Positions 27,283-36,381 of a DNA stretch of 64,000 nucleotides are shown here, piece by piece. Location: NCBI GenBank assembly GCA_019637155.1, contig JAHBWE010000006.1, positions 62,001 to 126,000 of the forward strand, written 5' to 3'. The notes below the pieces were generated by a model that was not told where the DNA came from, searched no databases, and saw nothing but the letters and a program-made list of their open reading frames with translations. Numbering within the stretch: the first letter of the stretch is position 1; the number at the start of each line of letters is the position of its first letter. Source of the DNA: Labilithrix sp. Lineage in GTDB: Bacteria > Myxococcota_A > Polyangia > Polyangiales > Polyangiaceae. Both the position numbers and the translations under genes were made by a program.

Positions 27283-28506
27283 ATGAGAGAGGAGCTCACG
27301 AGGCGAGCGGTTATTCTCTCTTTACGACAGGGGGTGGCGGTGAGGACGGTTCGTTCGAAGGCGGATTGGGTGGAGGTGCTGGACGCCGCGTACGACGCCG
27401 CGGAGGACGACACGGCGTGGGGCAGGCGCCTGCTCGACGTCGGAGCCCGCGTCTTCCGCGACGCGCAGCTCCTCGGGGTGACGATGCTGGCGCACGACGC
27501 GTCCTGCTCGTCCGCCGAGATCGTGCTCGGGCTCGGACCACCCGCGATCTCGCGTGACGTCCTCGCGGCGACGCGTCAGCTCGGCATGGCCTTCGTCCGC
27601 GAGCATTTCTATCCGCCGTCCCTCGTCACGACCCACCTCGAGGTGGGGGTGCGGATGCAGCGGGAAGCGCGCGAGCGAGCCGCGGCGCTCCGCGCGAGCT
27701 GGGGATGCGTGGACGGTCTCGGCCTGTGCGTTCACCCGGACCCCGGCCTCGCGCTCGTGTTCTACGCCGGCTTCGACCGCGAGCTGTCTCTCTCGGCGCG
27801 CGAGCGGCGGCTCCTCACGCAGCTCGCGCTGCACGTCGAGACGAGCTGTCGTCTCCGGCGCCGCCCCGACGTCGTCACGGCCGTGATCGGCGCCGACGGA
27901 CGGCTGCTCCACCGCGGAGACGACGCGCCGCGGGCGTCGTCGATGTCGGCGCACGTCGCTCGGATCGAGCGCGCGCGGACGAGGAGCCGCCGGCGGACCA
28001 CCGAGGCGCTCGACCTCTGGAGCGCGCTCGTGGACGGGCGCGCGACGCTCGTGCCGCGGAGTGAGGGCTCCCGTCGTCACTACCTCGTCGTCGACAACGC
28101 GCCGGCGACGCAGCCGCTTCGCGCGCTCACGCACGGGGAGCTCGACGCGCTCTCGTTCGCGGCGCGGGGGCTCTCCTCGAAGCTCATCGGATACTCGCTC
28201 GGCGTCTCGGAGCCGACCGTCTCCTCGCGCCTGGCGAGCGCCGCCGCGAAGGTGGGCCTCGCGACGCGCATCGAGCTCGTGCGCCTCGCGGCGATGCTCA
28301 CGCGGGACCCGCGCGCGCGGTTCGAACGGATGGCGCTCACGACGGCGGAGCGCGACGTCCTCGCCTTGCTCGCGCAGGGCCTCTCGAACCGCGACATCGC
28401 GCGGATCCGCCGGCGATCGGTCCGGACGATCGCGAACCAGGTCGCGCACCTCCTTCGCAAGACGAGCACGTCGTCGCGGAGGGCGCTCGCCCTCCGGCTC
28501 TCATGA
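27283..28506 (+). CDS. Transcriptional regulator with two tandem LuxR-type HTH domains
   Basis: 407 residues from ATG at 27283; GTG 27334 or 27340, with CAGGGG upstream, is a plausible shorter start. The N-terminal about 270 residues form a sensor-like region of unknown ligand (WVEVLDAAYDAAEDDTAWGRRLLDV, LGLCVHPDPGLALVFYAGFDREL). Two HTH domains follow. The first, about 279-340, reads LTHGELDALSFAARGLSSKLIGYSLG and then VSEPTVSSRLASAAAKVG. The second, about 349-406, reads LTTAERDVLALLAQGLSNRDIARIRRRSVRTIANQVAHLLRK. Both keep the LuxR helix-turn-helix pattern. The second is closer to consensus; the first has S-S-K in place of the usual N-K-E at its turn. Confidence 0.85.
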   Translation: MREELTRRAVILSLRQGVAVRTVRSKADWVEVLDAAYDAAEDDTAWGRRLLDVGARVFRDAQLLGVTMLAHDASCSSAEIVLGLGPPAISRDVLAATRQLGMAFVREHFYPPSLVTTHLEVGVRMQREARERAAALRASWGCVDGLGLCVHPDPGLALVFYAGFDRELSLSARERRLLTQLALHVETSCRLRRRPDVVTAVIGADGRLLHRGDDAPRASSMSAHVARIERARTRSRRRTTEALDLWSALVDGRATLVPRSEGSRRHYLVVDNAPATQPLRALTHGELDALSFAARGLSSKLIGYSLGVSEPTVSSRLASAAAKVGLATRIELVRLAAMLTRDPRARFERMALTTAERDVLALLAQGLSNRDIARIRRRSVRTIANQVAHLLRKTSTSSRRALALRLS

Positions 28507-28526
28507 CCGCCGCCGGCGCCGAGGGG

Positions 28527-29042
28527 TCACTTCGCGCTCGGGAGCGGGACCTCGAGCGAGACCTCGCTCGGCGCGTCCTTCACGATGATGAAGCCGAGGT
28601 CGAGGTGGCGGCGCACGGGCAGACACACCGAGTGATTGACCGCGTCGCACACGACGATGTCGATCTCGCCGGTGAGCGTCGCGTTCGGCGTCTTCGGCAG
28701 CGGCTGCACCTTCATCGTGTACCCTTGCTTCACCGCGCTGCCCGTCGTCTTCGCGTCCGCCGGCGCCTCCGCGAGGCCGTCGCTCCGGTTCCAGCGCACG
28801 CGGAACGGCGCCTCGTCGTTGATCTCCGTGCCCTTCGGCGCGAGCCACTTCAGCTTCACCTGCGTCACGACGTCGGGCTGGACGCGGATCTCCTCCATCT
28901 CGAGCTTCTCGAGCTTCGCCGGTCCGGCGTCGGCGGCGACCGCGAGCGACGCCGCCGCGGAGGGCGCCGGAGCAGGCGCGGGCGCGGGCGGCTTGTCCTT
29001 CTCGCAGGCGGCCAAGAGCGCGATCGCAAAGAGGATTCGCAT
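28527..29042 (-). CDS. Lipoprotein of unknown function, DsbD-N-like strands
   Basis: 171 residues from ATG at 29042. The lipobox is LLAAC, followed by a Pro/Ala linker. The rest (VVTQVKLKWLAPKGTEINDEAPFRVRW, GYTMKVQPLPKTPNATLTGEIDIVVCDAVNHSVC, RRHLDLGFIIV) is beta-strand rich. It vaguely resembles the N-terminal immunoglobulin-like domain of DsbD-type proteins, with Cys in VVCDAVNHSVCLPV. The resemblance is weak, so no function is claimed. Its ATG overlaps the patatin stop codon by one base (TAATG), so it is translationally coupled to the patatin gene. Confidence 0.75.
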   Translation of the reverse strand: MRILFAIALLAACEKDKPPAPAPAPAPSAAASLAVAADAGPAKLEKLEMEEIRVQPDVVTQVKLKWLAPKGTEINDEAPFRVRWNRSDGLAEAPADAKTTGSAVKQGYTMKVQPLPKTPNATLTGEIDIVVCDAVNHSVCLPVRRHLDLGFIIVKDAPSEVSLEVPLPSAK

Positions 29043-30331
29043 TACGTACCGATCGGTAGGGTAAGAGACGGCTTGTCCCAGATGCCGGAGTCGTCCGGCT
29101 CGTGCATGCCGCCGCTCTCGTCGCCGGCGTCCTCGAAGAAGGTGAGGATCTCGTCGCGGCGCGCGTGCGCGTCGGCGCGGCCCATCTCGATGAGCTGGCG
29201 GCAGAAGTGCCCGTCGAAGAGGAGGTAGCTCGCGAGGTCCGCCTCGTCGCCGACGCCCATGTCGAGCGCGTTGAGGAGGCGCCGCGTGAGGAACGGGTTG
29301 CCGATCAGCTTGCCGCTCCGGACGTGCTCGCTCGCGAGCTTGCCCATGTCCTCGCTCGGGCGCAGCGTGAACGGGACCACCTTGCGATAGGCTGGCTGGT
29401 TCCGCTTCTCGGCCTCGCGCGACATCGCCTCCGTGAACCCGGGACCGAACTGGTAGGTCCCGTCTTCGAGCACGTTGTTCATGCGCTCGAGGAGCTCGAG
29501 GTCGACGTCGACGTGATCGAGGAGGAACGCGTTGAGGACCTTGCCGAGGAGGAAGGCCGCGCCGGGCGCCTTCACGTCCCGCCCCGCCTCGTGCGCGCCG
29601 ACGCCCTTGAACTCGCGCGAGCTGCCGATCGCGAAGATGTGCGTCGCGCCGAGGCGCAGCGCCGGCGAGATCGGCGTGTTCTGGCGGAGACCGCCGTCGA
29701 GGTAGAGCTCGTCGTCGATCTTCACCGGCGGGAAGAGGAGCGGGATCGCGGCGCTCGCGAGCGCGTGGTGCGGGCCGATGTGGTCGGCGCGGAAGAGCGT
29801 GCGCGGCGGCGACGTCTTCGGGATGTCGACGTCGGGCGCGGTCTGCATGAAGACCACCGTGCGGCCGTTCGAGACCTCGGTCGTGGAGACGGTGAGCGCG
29901 CGGAGCTGCTTCCGCCGGAGCGCGCGGGCGAGGGCGCGCCAGCTGATCTCGCGCTGCACGAGCTCCGCCATCGGCGTGACGTCGAAGAGCCCGGTCCCCG
30001 CCTCGCCGCCGCCGAGGAGGAGGCGCGGGATCCCCGCGAACTGCCGCACACCGAACCCGAGCACGCGCGTGATCTGGAGCTCGCTCCAGAGGTGCACGAG
30101 GCGGCGCATGCCGAGGACGGGATCGGTGAGGTGCGCCGCGAGGTAACACGCGTTGATCGCGCCGACGCTCGTCCCGCAGAGGATGTCGACCCGCGGCGGC
30201 GAGCGCCGGATGCGCGAGAGGTCGTCGAAGATGTACCAGAGGACCCCGACCTCGTAGGCGCCGCGCGCACCACCTCCGGAGAGGATCATCGCTGTGCGGC
30301 GGCTCGGCCGAGTCGTTGCCTGCTGAGTCAT
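29042..30331 (-). CDS. Patatin-like phospholipase
   Basis: 429 residues. The oxyanion-hole motif is SGGGARG (18-24), the nucleophile elbow is GTSVG with Ser55, and the catalytic Asp is in LYLDGGLRQN (about 215). After the patatin domain comes a bacterial C-terminal extension (ERMNNVLEDGTYQFG, LDMGVGDEADLASYLLFDG). The enzyme should hydrolyse acyl chains of lipids; the substrate is unknown, and no export signal is visible. Coupled to the lipoprotein gene at 28527-29042, which may act in the same lipid process. Confidence 0.93.
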   Translation of the reverse strand: MTQQATTRPSRRTAMILSGGGARGAYEVGVLWYIFDDLSRIRRSPPRVDILCGTSVGAINACYLAAHLTDPVLGMRRLVHLWSELQITRVLGFGVRQFAGIPRLLLGGGEAGTGLFDVTPMAELVQREISWRALARALRRKQLRALTVSTTEVSNGRTVVFMQTAPDVDIPKTSPPRTLFRADHIGPHHALASAAIPLLFPPVKIDDELYLDGGLRQNTPISPALRLGATHIFAIGSSREFKGVGAHEAGRDVKAPGAAFLLGKVLNAFLLDHVDVDLELLERMNNVLEDGTYQFGPGFTEAMSREAEKRNQPAYRKVVPFTLRPSEDMGKLASEHVRSGKLIGNPFLTRRLLNALDMGVGDEADLASYLLFDGHFCRQLIEMGRADAHARRDEILTFFEDAGDESGGMHEPDDSGIWDKPSLTLPIGT

Positions 30332-30385
30332 GGAAATCGGGAGGGTCTCGCGCGCCCCCGAGCCAGTCGAGATGATAACCGGCTT

Positions 30386-33300
30386 TTACTTGCGGCTGCT
30401 AAGAGATGCGGTCGATTCGTCGCGCGCGCGCTCGGGCATCGGCGTGTCGTCGAAGAGCGTCGCGACGAGCGGGCGCTCGGCGAAGCGGCGCTTGAGGCGC
30501 GTGTCGCGGATCGTGCCGACGAGCGCGGCCGCGTAGTCGACCGCGCGCTGGCGCGCTTGCGGCGCCTGCGGAGACGCCGCGCGCTTCAGCGCGTCGGCGC
30601 AGAGGACGCGGATCTCGAGGCCGTACTCGCAGCCCTGGAGCGCCTCGACCGCGCCGAGCGCCGTCGTCGCGAGGAGCGTCGCGGCGTGGACCTCGCCCGC
30701 GTCGACGCGCGCCGCCGCCTCGCAGGCCATCGCGTAGAAGTGGTACGCGACGAGGGCCTGGTGCTCCGCGGAGCGGCGCGCGACGAGCGCGTTGTGGATC
30801 GCCATCGGCGCGTCGCGGCGGTAGCGCGCGAGCGCGGCGCCCACCACCGCGGCGTGGGTGACGTCGTACGCGTTGCCGGTCGACTCCGTGAGCGCGGCGG
30901 CCTCTTTGATCCACGCCTCCGCGCCGTCGACGTCGCCGAGCTCGAGCAGCACCTCGGCCGAGACGAGGAGCGTGTCGGCGCGGCCGTCCTGATCGCCGTA
31001 GCGCTCGTGCGCCTCGCGCGCGCGCTTGAGGTACGCGAGCGCGCGCGGCATGTCGCCGAGGCGGGCGTAGGAGTGGCCGATGTTCGTGAGCGTCTTCGCG
31101 AGCTGGAAGCGGCCGCCGATCGAGAGGTCGATCCGGATCGACTCGAGCGCGAGCGCGATCGCGTCTTCGTAGCGGCCTTGCACGAACATCGCGTACGCGA
31201 GCGCGTTCTTGGCGCGCGCCTCCTGCCGGCGCGCCCCCACCTTGCGGAACACCGCGATCGCCTCGACGTACGCGTCGACCGCCTCGCGCACGCGACCGAC
31301 GCGGCGGAGGAGGACGCCGCGCGTGCGCAGGACCTCGGCGCGCGTCCGCGCGGGGACGCCGGGGTTCACGGTCGGGTTGCACGCCGCGAGCGCGCGATCG
31401 GACGCGGCGAGCGCGCCCTGCACGTCGCCGATCTCGCGCGAGAGCTCGCTCACGAAGAGCTCCGCCTCGATCTCGAAGGTCGGGATCCCGGCGCCGTGGG
31501 CGAGGCTCGCCGCCTGCTTCGCGACCGGGAGCCCGTGCGCGAGGCGGCCCTCGTCGAGGTCGAAGCGCGCGGTGCGCAGGAGCGCGAGCACGGCCGCGCG
31601 CGGGTGGCCGATCGCCTTCGCCGCGCGCCGCAGCGAGTCGAGGTGCCGGACGCGGTCCGCCTTGCGGCCGAGCATGCGGAACGTGCCCTCGAGCGCCTCG
31701 TAGACGCCGAGCTTCTGGAGCCCGTTCTCGGGCAAGAACTGCGCGGCGCGGAGGTAGTAACGGATCGCGAGCTGGGTCTGGTAGGCGTTCCGCGCGGCGT
31801 TCGCGGCCTCGAGGTAGAACACCGCCGCGCGCTCCGGCGCCTCGCCCTTCACGAGGTGGCGCGCGACGATCGCGGCCGACACGCCGCGCGCGAGCGACGT
31901 CTCGGCGAGGTGCTGTCCGAGCGCGCGGTGCATCCGCGCGCGGGTGGTGGAGTCGAGGTTCGCGTAGGCGACGTCGCGCGTGAGCGGGTGGCGGAAGTCG
32001 AGGACGTCGCCCTTGCGATCGCAGAGGCCGCGCGCGCAGAGCCGCATGATCGCGTCCTCGCTCGCGCGGAGCGACGAGCGCGTGTTGAGCTTCGCGAGAT
32101 CGGCGAGCCCGAGCGGGCCGCCCGCGATCGCGAGCCAGTCGACGATGACGCGCTCGGAGCCGGGGAGCTCCGCGATGCGGTCGGCGAGGAGCTGCTCGAG
32201 CGTCGACGGCAGGCCCATCGCGTCGAGATCGCCGACGCCCTCGCGCACGAGCGCGTCGTCCTTGATCTCGAGCACGCCGCGCTCGAGCAGCGCGTCGATC
32301 ATCTCGAGGAGGTAGAACGGATTGCCGCCGACGCGCGGCATCAGCTCCGCGCAGATCTGACGCACGCCCGTCTTCACGTTGAGGCGCGCCTCGACGAGGC
32401 GGATCTGCTCTTCGCTCGAGAGCCCCTGCAGCTCGATGCGGACCTTTCCCTCGAGGAGGTGGAGCACGCGCTCGTCGTTGCGCGTGACGAGGACGACGAG
32501 GACGGGGACGGGATCGCCCTGCTTGAGCAGCTCGACGAGGAGATCGAGCGACGGTTTGTCGGCCCACTGCAGGCCCTCGATGACGATGACGAGCGGCTCT
32601 TGCAGTGCGACCGCGCCGACGAGGTGGCGCACGCCGCTCAAGAGGAGCTTCTTCCGGTAGTGCGCGTCCTCGTCCTCGCCGCCGGCGCGCTCCTGGTTCG
32701 ACGCGATCTCGGCGAGGCGCGTGATCATCGGGTTCGACGCGTCGGCGTCGGCGTTGCCGCCCGCGCGCGCGATGAGGTACGCCATGTCGTCGAACGACTC
32801 GTCGCCGCTCGCCCCGACCGCGTCGCGCACGAGATCGGCGACGGTGCTGTAGGGGACCTCGATCCGGACGGGGGAGCACTCGGTGCGCACGAGCCGCGCG
32901 TTCGGCGGCAGCTCCGCGAGGAACGTCGCGACGAGCGCGGTCTTGCCGATCCCGAGCTCGCCGACGACCGCGCGCGCGGTGACGACGCCGCGCTGTTCTT
33001 GACGCGCTCGAGGTACCGAGCGCTTACGCACCGCGTGGTGGTACGCGGCGTGGAGCTCGGCCTTCTCCGCGTCGCGGCCGATGAGGTCGTTCTGCGCCGC
33101 GGCCTGCTCTTGCGCCTTCTCCTCGCGCGAGAGCGAGCGCTCGAGCATGTAGATCCGCATCGTCGGCGGCAGGTTCTGCACCGGCGCCGCGTCGCCGCGG
33201 TGAAGGTCGAGGGTCGGCGCGTCGCGCCAGCGGAAGCCGCGGCGCACCTGCCGGTAGACGCCGCCCGCGACCCAGGTCGTGTCGATCGGCGTCGCGCGCG

Positions 33301-34840
33301 CGAGCACGTCGGCGAGGTACGTCACCGGATCGTGCAGCACGTAGCGGACGAGGTTCCCCTCCGGATCGCGCGTGCCCGACGCGATGCCGCGGACGATCGA
33401 GAGCGACGCGCCGACGGGGGAGGGGAGGTCGTCGGCGATGCCTTGGAGCGCCTCGTGCGTTTCGACCGCGAGCCACGCCGCGTCGGACGCGGCCTTCGCG
33501 GGCTTCGCGCCGAGGCCGGCGATCGCGCGCGCCTCGAAGTCGCCGGACCAGACCCAGCGCATCCCGCGCTTGTAGGCCATGTCGCCGAGCATCGAGCGCG
33601 ACCGCTCGAGCGCGCGACCGAGCGCGCGCTTCTCCGTCTCGTCGAGGACCTCGCGGTTGGCGCCGGGCACGAGCCGCAGCGTCACGATCGCGACGTGGCG
33701 CACCTCGCGCGCCTCGGTCTTGCGCGAGAGCGGCCCCGGCGGCGAGCTCTTCGACGTGCCGCCGCTCGGCGGCGACGAGCGGCTGCCGGGCCGGTTCGAG
33801 TCGCGCGCGCCGTCGCCTTGCGAGAGCGCGGCCGGCGCGGCCGCCTGGGTGTGGTGCTCGTTGAGCGGCGCGGGGGCGAAGCTCTCGATCGTGTCGAAGT
33901 GGCGCGTCTGGCGCGGGACGAGCTCGGCGATCGTGTGCTCGAGCGCGGACGCGTCGACGAGGACCTGCCGCACGAGCATCGCGCGCATGATCGCGGCCGC
34001 GACGTCGCGTCCGGTCGTGAAGCGGTCCTCGGGCTTCGGCGCGAGGAGCTTCATCACGATCGTCTCGAGCTCGGGCGGGATGTCGGTGCGGTAGACGCTC
34101 GGCGCCTCGACCTCCCCCGATCGCACGATGTCGAGCAGCGCCTCGCCGCCGAGCCCGCCGTGGAGCGGGCGCCCCGCGAGGCACTCCCACAGGATCACGC
34201 CGAGCGAGTAGAGATCGCTCCGGCGATCGACCTTCTCCGCGCGCGCCTGCTCGGGCGACATGTACCCGAACTTGCCCTTGAGCACGCCGGCCTCGTCGTC
34301 GACGAGCCGCGCGCTCGCGATGCCGAAGTCGGCGATCTTCACGACGCCCTCGAACGAGAGGAGGACGTTCTGGGGAGAGACGTCGCGGTGGACGATCTCG
34401 AGCGGGGTCCCGCCCTCGTCGCGCTTCTCGTGCGCGTAGTGGAGGCCCTTCGCGGCCTCGGCGATGATCCACGCCGCGTCCCACGGCGGGAGGCGCGTCG
34501 CGGCCTGCTTCGCCGCGCTCATGAGGTGGCCGAGGTCGCAGCCCTCGACGTACTCCATCGCGAGGATGTGGCCTTCGTCGCCCTCGTTCGAGAACTCGTA
34601 GACCTGGACGACGTTGGGATGGTTGAGCCGCGTCGCGAGCTGCGCCTCGTCGATGAACATCGAGCGGAAGCGCCGCGACGTCGTGTATCCGGGGAGGATC
34701 CGCTTGACGACGACGATCTTGTACGTGCCCTCGGCGCCGCGCTTCTTCGCGAGGAACACCTCCGCCATCCCGCCGGATCCGAGCCGGCGCACGATCTCGT
34801 ACTGGGCGATCTGATGAGGGATCGGCGCGGCGCTGGGCAT
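30386..34840 (-). CDS. Multidomain Ser/Thr kinase with cyclase-like domain, AAA ATPase and TPRs
   Basis: 1484 residues. Kinase domain 14-285: GSGGMA loop (21-26), Lys46, HRDVSPQN (151-158), DFGIA (171-175), GYMSPEQ (192-198). A linker follows (about 310-390), then a region (about 395-590) with the fold of class III nucleotide cyclases but without the metal-binding Asp pair. A P-loop ATPase (GELGIGKT, about 630) has LVIVIEGLQWAD as Walker B and the winged-helix part common to LuxR/MalT-type STAND ATPases. The C-terminal about 550 residues are TPR-like. The order resembles eukaryote-style guanylate cyclase/AAA/TPR signalling proteins of myxobacteria. Predicted cytoplasmic and to respond to a ligand or partner; none is known. 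Confidence 0.9.
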   Translation of the reverse strand: MPSAAPIPHQIAQYEIVRRLGSGGMAEVFLAKKRGAEGTYKIVVVKRILPGYTTSRRFRSMFIDEAQLATRLNHPNVVQVYEFSNEGDEGHILAMEYVEGCDLGHLMSAAKQAATRLPPWDAAWIIAEAAKGLHYAHEKRDEGGTPLEIVHRDVSPQNVLLSFEGVVKIADFGIASARLVDDEAGVLKGKFGYMSPEQARAEKVDRRSDLYSLGVILWECLAGRPLHGGLGGEALLDIVRSGEVEAPSVYRTDIPPELETIVMKLLAPKPEDRFTTGRDVAAAIMRAMLVRQVLVDASALEHTIAELVPRQTRHFDTIESFAPAPLNEHHTQAAAPAALSQGDGARDSNRPGSRSSPPSGGTSKSSPPGPLSRKTEAREVRHVAIVTLRLVPGANREVLDETEKRALGRALERSRSMLGDMAYKRGMRWVWSGDFEARAIAGLGAKPAKAASDAAWLAVETHEALQGIADDLPSPVGASLSIVRGIASGTRDPEGNLVRYVLHDPVTYLADVLARATPIDTTWVAGGVYRQVRRGFRWRDAPTLDLHRGDAAPVQNLPPTMRIYMLERSLSREEKAQEQAAAQNDLIGRDAEKAELHAAYHHAVRKRSVPRARQEQRGVVTARAVVGELGIGKTALVATFLAELPPNARLVRTECSPVRIEVPYSTVADLVRDAVGASGDESFDDMAYLIARAGGNADADASNPMITRLAEIASNQERAGGEDEDAHYRKKLLLSGVRHLVGAVALQEPLVIVIEGLQWADKPSLDLLVELLKQGDPVPVLVVLVTRNDERVLHLLEGKVRIELQGLSSEEQIRLVEARLNVKTGVRQICAELMPRVGGNPFYLLEMIDALLERGVLEIKDDALVREGVGDLDAMGLPSTLEQLLADRIAELPGSERVIVDWLAIAGGPLGLADLAKLNTRSSLRASEDAIMRLCARGLCDRKGDVLDFRHPLTRDVAYANLDSTTRARMHRALGQHLAETSLARGVSAAIVARHLVKGEAPERAAVFYLEAANAARNAYQTQLAIRYYLRAAQFLPENGLQKLGVYEALEGTFRMLGRKADRVRHLDSLRRAAKAIGHPRAAVLALLRTARFDLDEGRLAHGLPVAKQAASLAHGAGIPTFEIEAELFVSELSREIGDVQGALAASDRALAACNPTVNPGVPARTRAEVLRTRGVLLRRVGRVREAVDAYVEAIAVFRKVGARRQEARAKNALAYAMFVQGRYEDAIALALESIRIDLSIGGRFQLAKTLTNIGHSYARLGDMPRALAYLKRAREAHERYGDQDGRADTLLVSAEVLLELGDVDGAEAWIKEAAALTESTGNAYDVTHAAVVGAALARYRRDAPMAIHNALVARRSAEHQALVAYHFYAMACEAAARVDAGEVHAATLLATTALGAVEALQGCEYGLEIRVLCADALKRAASPQAPQARQRAVDYAAALVGTIRDTRLKRRFAERPLVATLFDDTPMPERARDESTASLSSRK

Positions 34841-34849
34841 TCGGAAGGG

Positions 34850-35407
34850 TCAGCCGTAGATCTCGTCGACCGCGAGCTCGATACCGTGGAGGACGATCGT
34901 CTCGCCCGGGCCCGCGGTCTCGATGCTCCACCCGCGCTTGTCGCGCCGTCGGATCTCGATGCGGCGCTCGTCTTGCGAGACGAGGACGTACTCTCGAAGC
35001 GACGTGAGCTGCTTGTAGGCCTCGAACTTCACGCCCAGGTCGCGCGTCGCCGTCGAAGGCGAGAGCACCTCGACGATGATCTCGGGGTTCGTGATCGCCT
35101 CACCGAGGATCTTGTTCCTCCGCTTCACTGTGTACGTGCGAAGCGCCCCGCAGACGACGCTCGCGTCGGCCTGGCCATAGAACTGAGCCGCATCGACCCA
35201 GATGTCGGCGTTCGAGCCGAAGACGTCCGCGCCGAGCCGGAGCATGAGCAGCGAGCCGAGCCGCGCGCCGAGACGCGAGTGCTCGGGGCCGCCGCCGCCC
35301 ATCGAGTAGACGATCCCGGCGCACCACTCGCGCCACGTTCCCGGCTCGGGCTCCATCTCGAGGAAGTCCTCGAGCGGCACGTATGGCTGGCTCCGCGCGA
35401 CGGTCAC
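34850..35407 (-). CDS. Uma2 family (DUF820) putative endonuclease
   Basis: 185 residues from GTG at 35407, with GAGG three bases upstream. Core motifs are YVPLEDFLEMEPEPGTWREWCAG, DIWVDAAQFYGQADASVVCG (first acidic residue) and NPEIIVEVLSPSTATRDLGVKFEAYKQL (second acidic residue and Lys). It ends within the usual domain, without the coiled-coil tail of the member at 9085-9843. The family is PD-(D/E)XK-like, and its cellular role is not established. It sits 10 bases downstream of the large kinase. Confidence 0.87.
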   Translation of the reverse strand: MTVARSQPYVPLEDFLEMEPEPGTWREWCAGIVYSMGGGGPEHSRLGARLGSLLMLRLGADVFGSNADIWVDAAQFYGQADASVVCGALRTYTVKRRNKILGEAITNPEIIVEVLSPSTATRDLGVKFEAYKQLTSLREYVLVSQDERRIEIRRRDKRGWSIETAGPGETIVLHGIELAVDEIYG

Positions 35408-35464
35408 GGGCCTCAGGATACCACCATGTACCAACCTCGACGTCTCGTAGTAGAGAGGGCGGTC

Positions 35465-36379
35465 ATGCGAACCACGAACGCGCTGTCCCTCTTCGTGATC
35501 CTTGCTGCGCTCGGCGCCTGCGTCCCGAAAGGGAAGTACGACGACGCGCTGAGCCGCGCGGAGCAGGCCCGCGTGACGCACGAGAAGCAGGCGGCCGAGG
35601 CCGCGCGCACGATCGCCGCGCGCGACGCCGCGATCGCGCAGCTCGACGCGGACGTGAAGGCGCTCCAGGCGCGCTTCGACGCGCAGGAGAAGCAGCTCGC
35701 GGACGAGAAGCAGGGCGCGCAGGCGCTCCAGCGTCAGCTCGACGCCTCCACCGCCGAGAACGCGCAGCTCCGCAAAGAGCTCGAGCGTCTCGGGAAGAAC
35801 GCCGACAAGCTCCTCCAGGAGAAGGGCACCCTCTCGAGCGCGCTCAACGAGGCGAAGGCGCGGCTCGAAGAGCTGCGGAAGGCGCAGGCCGCGGCCGACG
35901 CGCGCGCGGCGCTCTTCCACGATCTCGCGCTCAAGCTGCAGAAGATGATCGACGCGGGGCAGCTCCAGATCGTCCTCCGCGACGGACGGATGGTGATCCG
36001 CCTCGCGAACGACGTCCTCTTCGACACCGCGAAGACGGACATCAAGCCCGCCGGCGCCGGCGCGCTCAAGCAGATCGCGGGCGTGCTCAAGACGCTGAAC
36101 GATCGGCGCTTCCAGATCGCCGGCCACACCGACAACGTGCCGATCAAGACGCCGCGCTTCCCGTCGAACTGGGAGCTGTCGACCGCGCGCGCGGTCGAGG
36201 TCGTCCACCTCCTCGTGAAGGAGGGGATGCGGGCGGAGGTGCTCTCCGCCGCCGGCTACGGCGAGTTCGACGCGGTGAGCCCGAACACGGACGACGCTTC
36301 GCGCCAGAAGAACCGCCGGATCGAGATCACGCTCCAGCCGAACATCGACGAGCTCGTCGCCGTCCCCGCCGCGAAGTAA
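35465..36379 (+). CDS. OmpA-family lipoprotein with long coiled coil
   Basis: 304 residues. The lipobox is LGAC (Cys19). Residues about 30-150 form a long coiled coil (repeats such as AARTIAARDAAIAQLDADVKALQARFDAQEKQ). The C-terminal OmpA domain (about 160-290) contains VLFDTAKTDIKPAGAGAL, RRFQIAGHTDNVPIKT, NWELSTARAVEVVHLL and RQKNRRIEITLQP. This domain binds peptidoglycan, so the protein probably links the outer membrane or envelope to the wall. The upstream frame is open but has no start of better context. The gene is followed 2 bases later by the acyltransferase. Confidence 0.92.
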   Translation: MRTTNALSLFVILAALGACVPKGKYDDALSRAEQARVTHEKQAAEAARTIAARDAAIAQLDADVKALQARFDAQEKQLADEKQGAQALQRQLDASTAENAQLRKELERLGKNADKLLQEKGTLSSALNEAKARLEELRKAQAAADARAALFHDLALKLQKMIDAGQLQIVLRDGRMVIRLANDVLFDTAKTDIKPAGAGALKQIAGVLKTLNDRRFQIAGHTDNVPIKTPRFPSNWELSTARAVEVVHLLVKEGMRAEVLSAAGYGEFDAVSPNTDDASRQKNRRIEITLQPNIDELVAVPAAK

Positions 36380-36381
36380 AC

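Noticed and set aside
29102..36379. A 7.3-kb open frame on the plus strand
   Set aside because: It is antisense to patatin, the large kinase and Uma2, which have clear motifs. The translated sequence is Arg/Glu/Ala/Leu-rich with no domain. Only the end (OmpA from 35465) is real.
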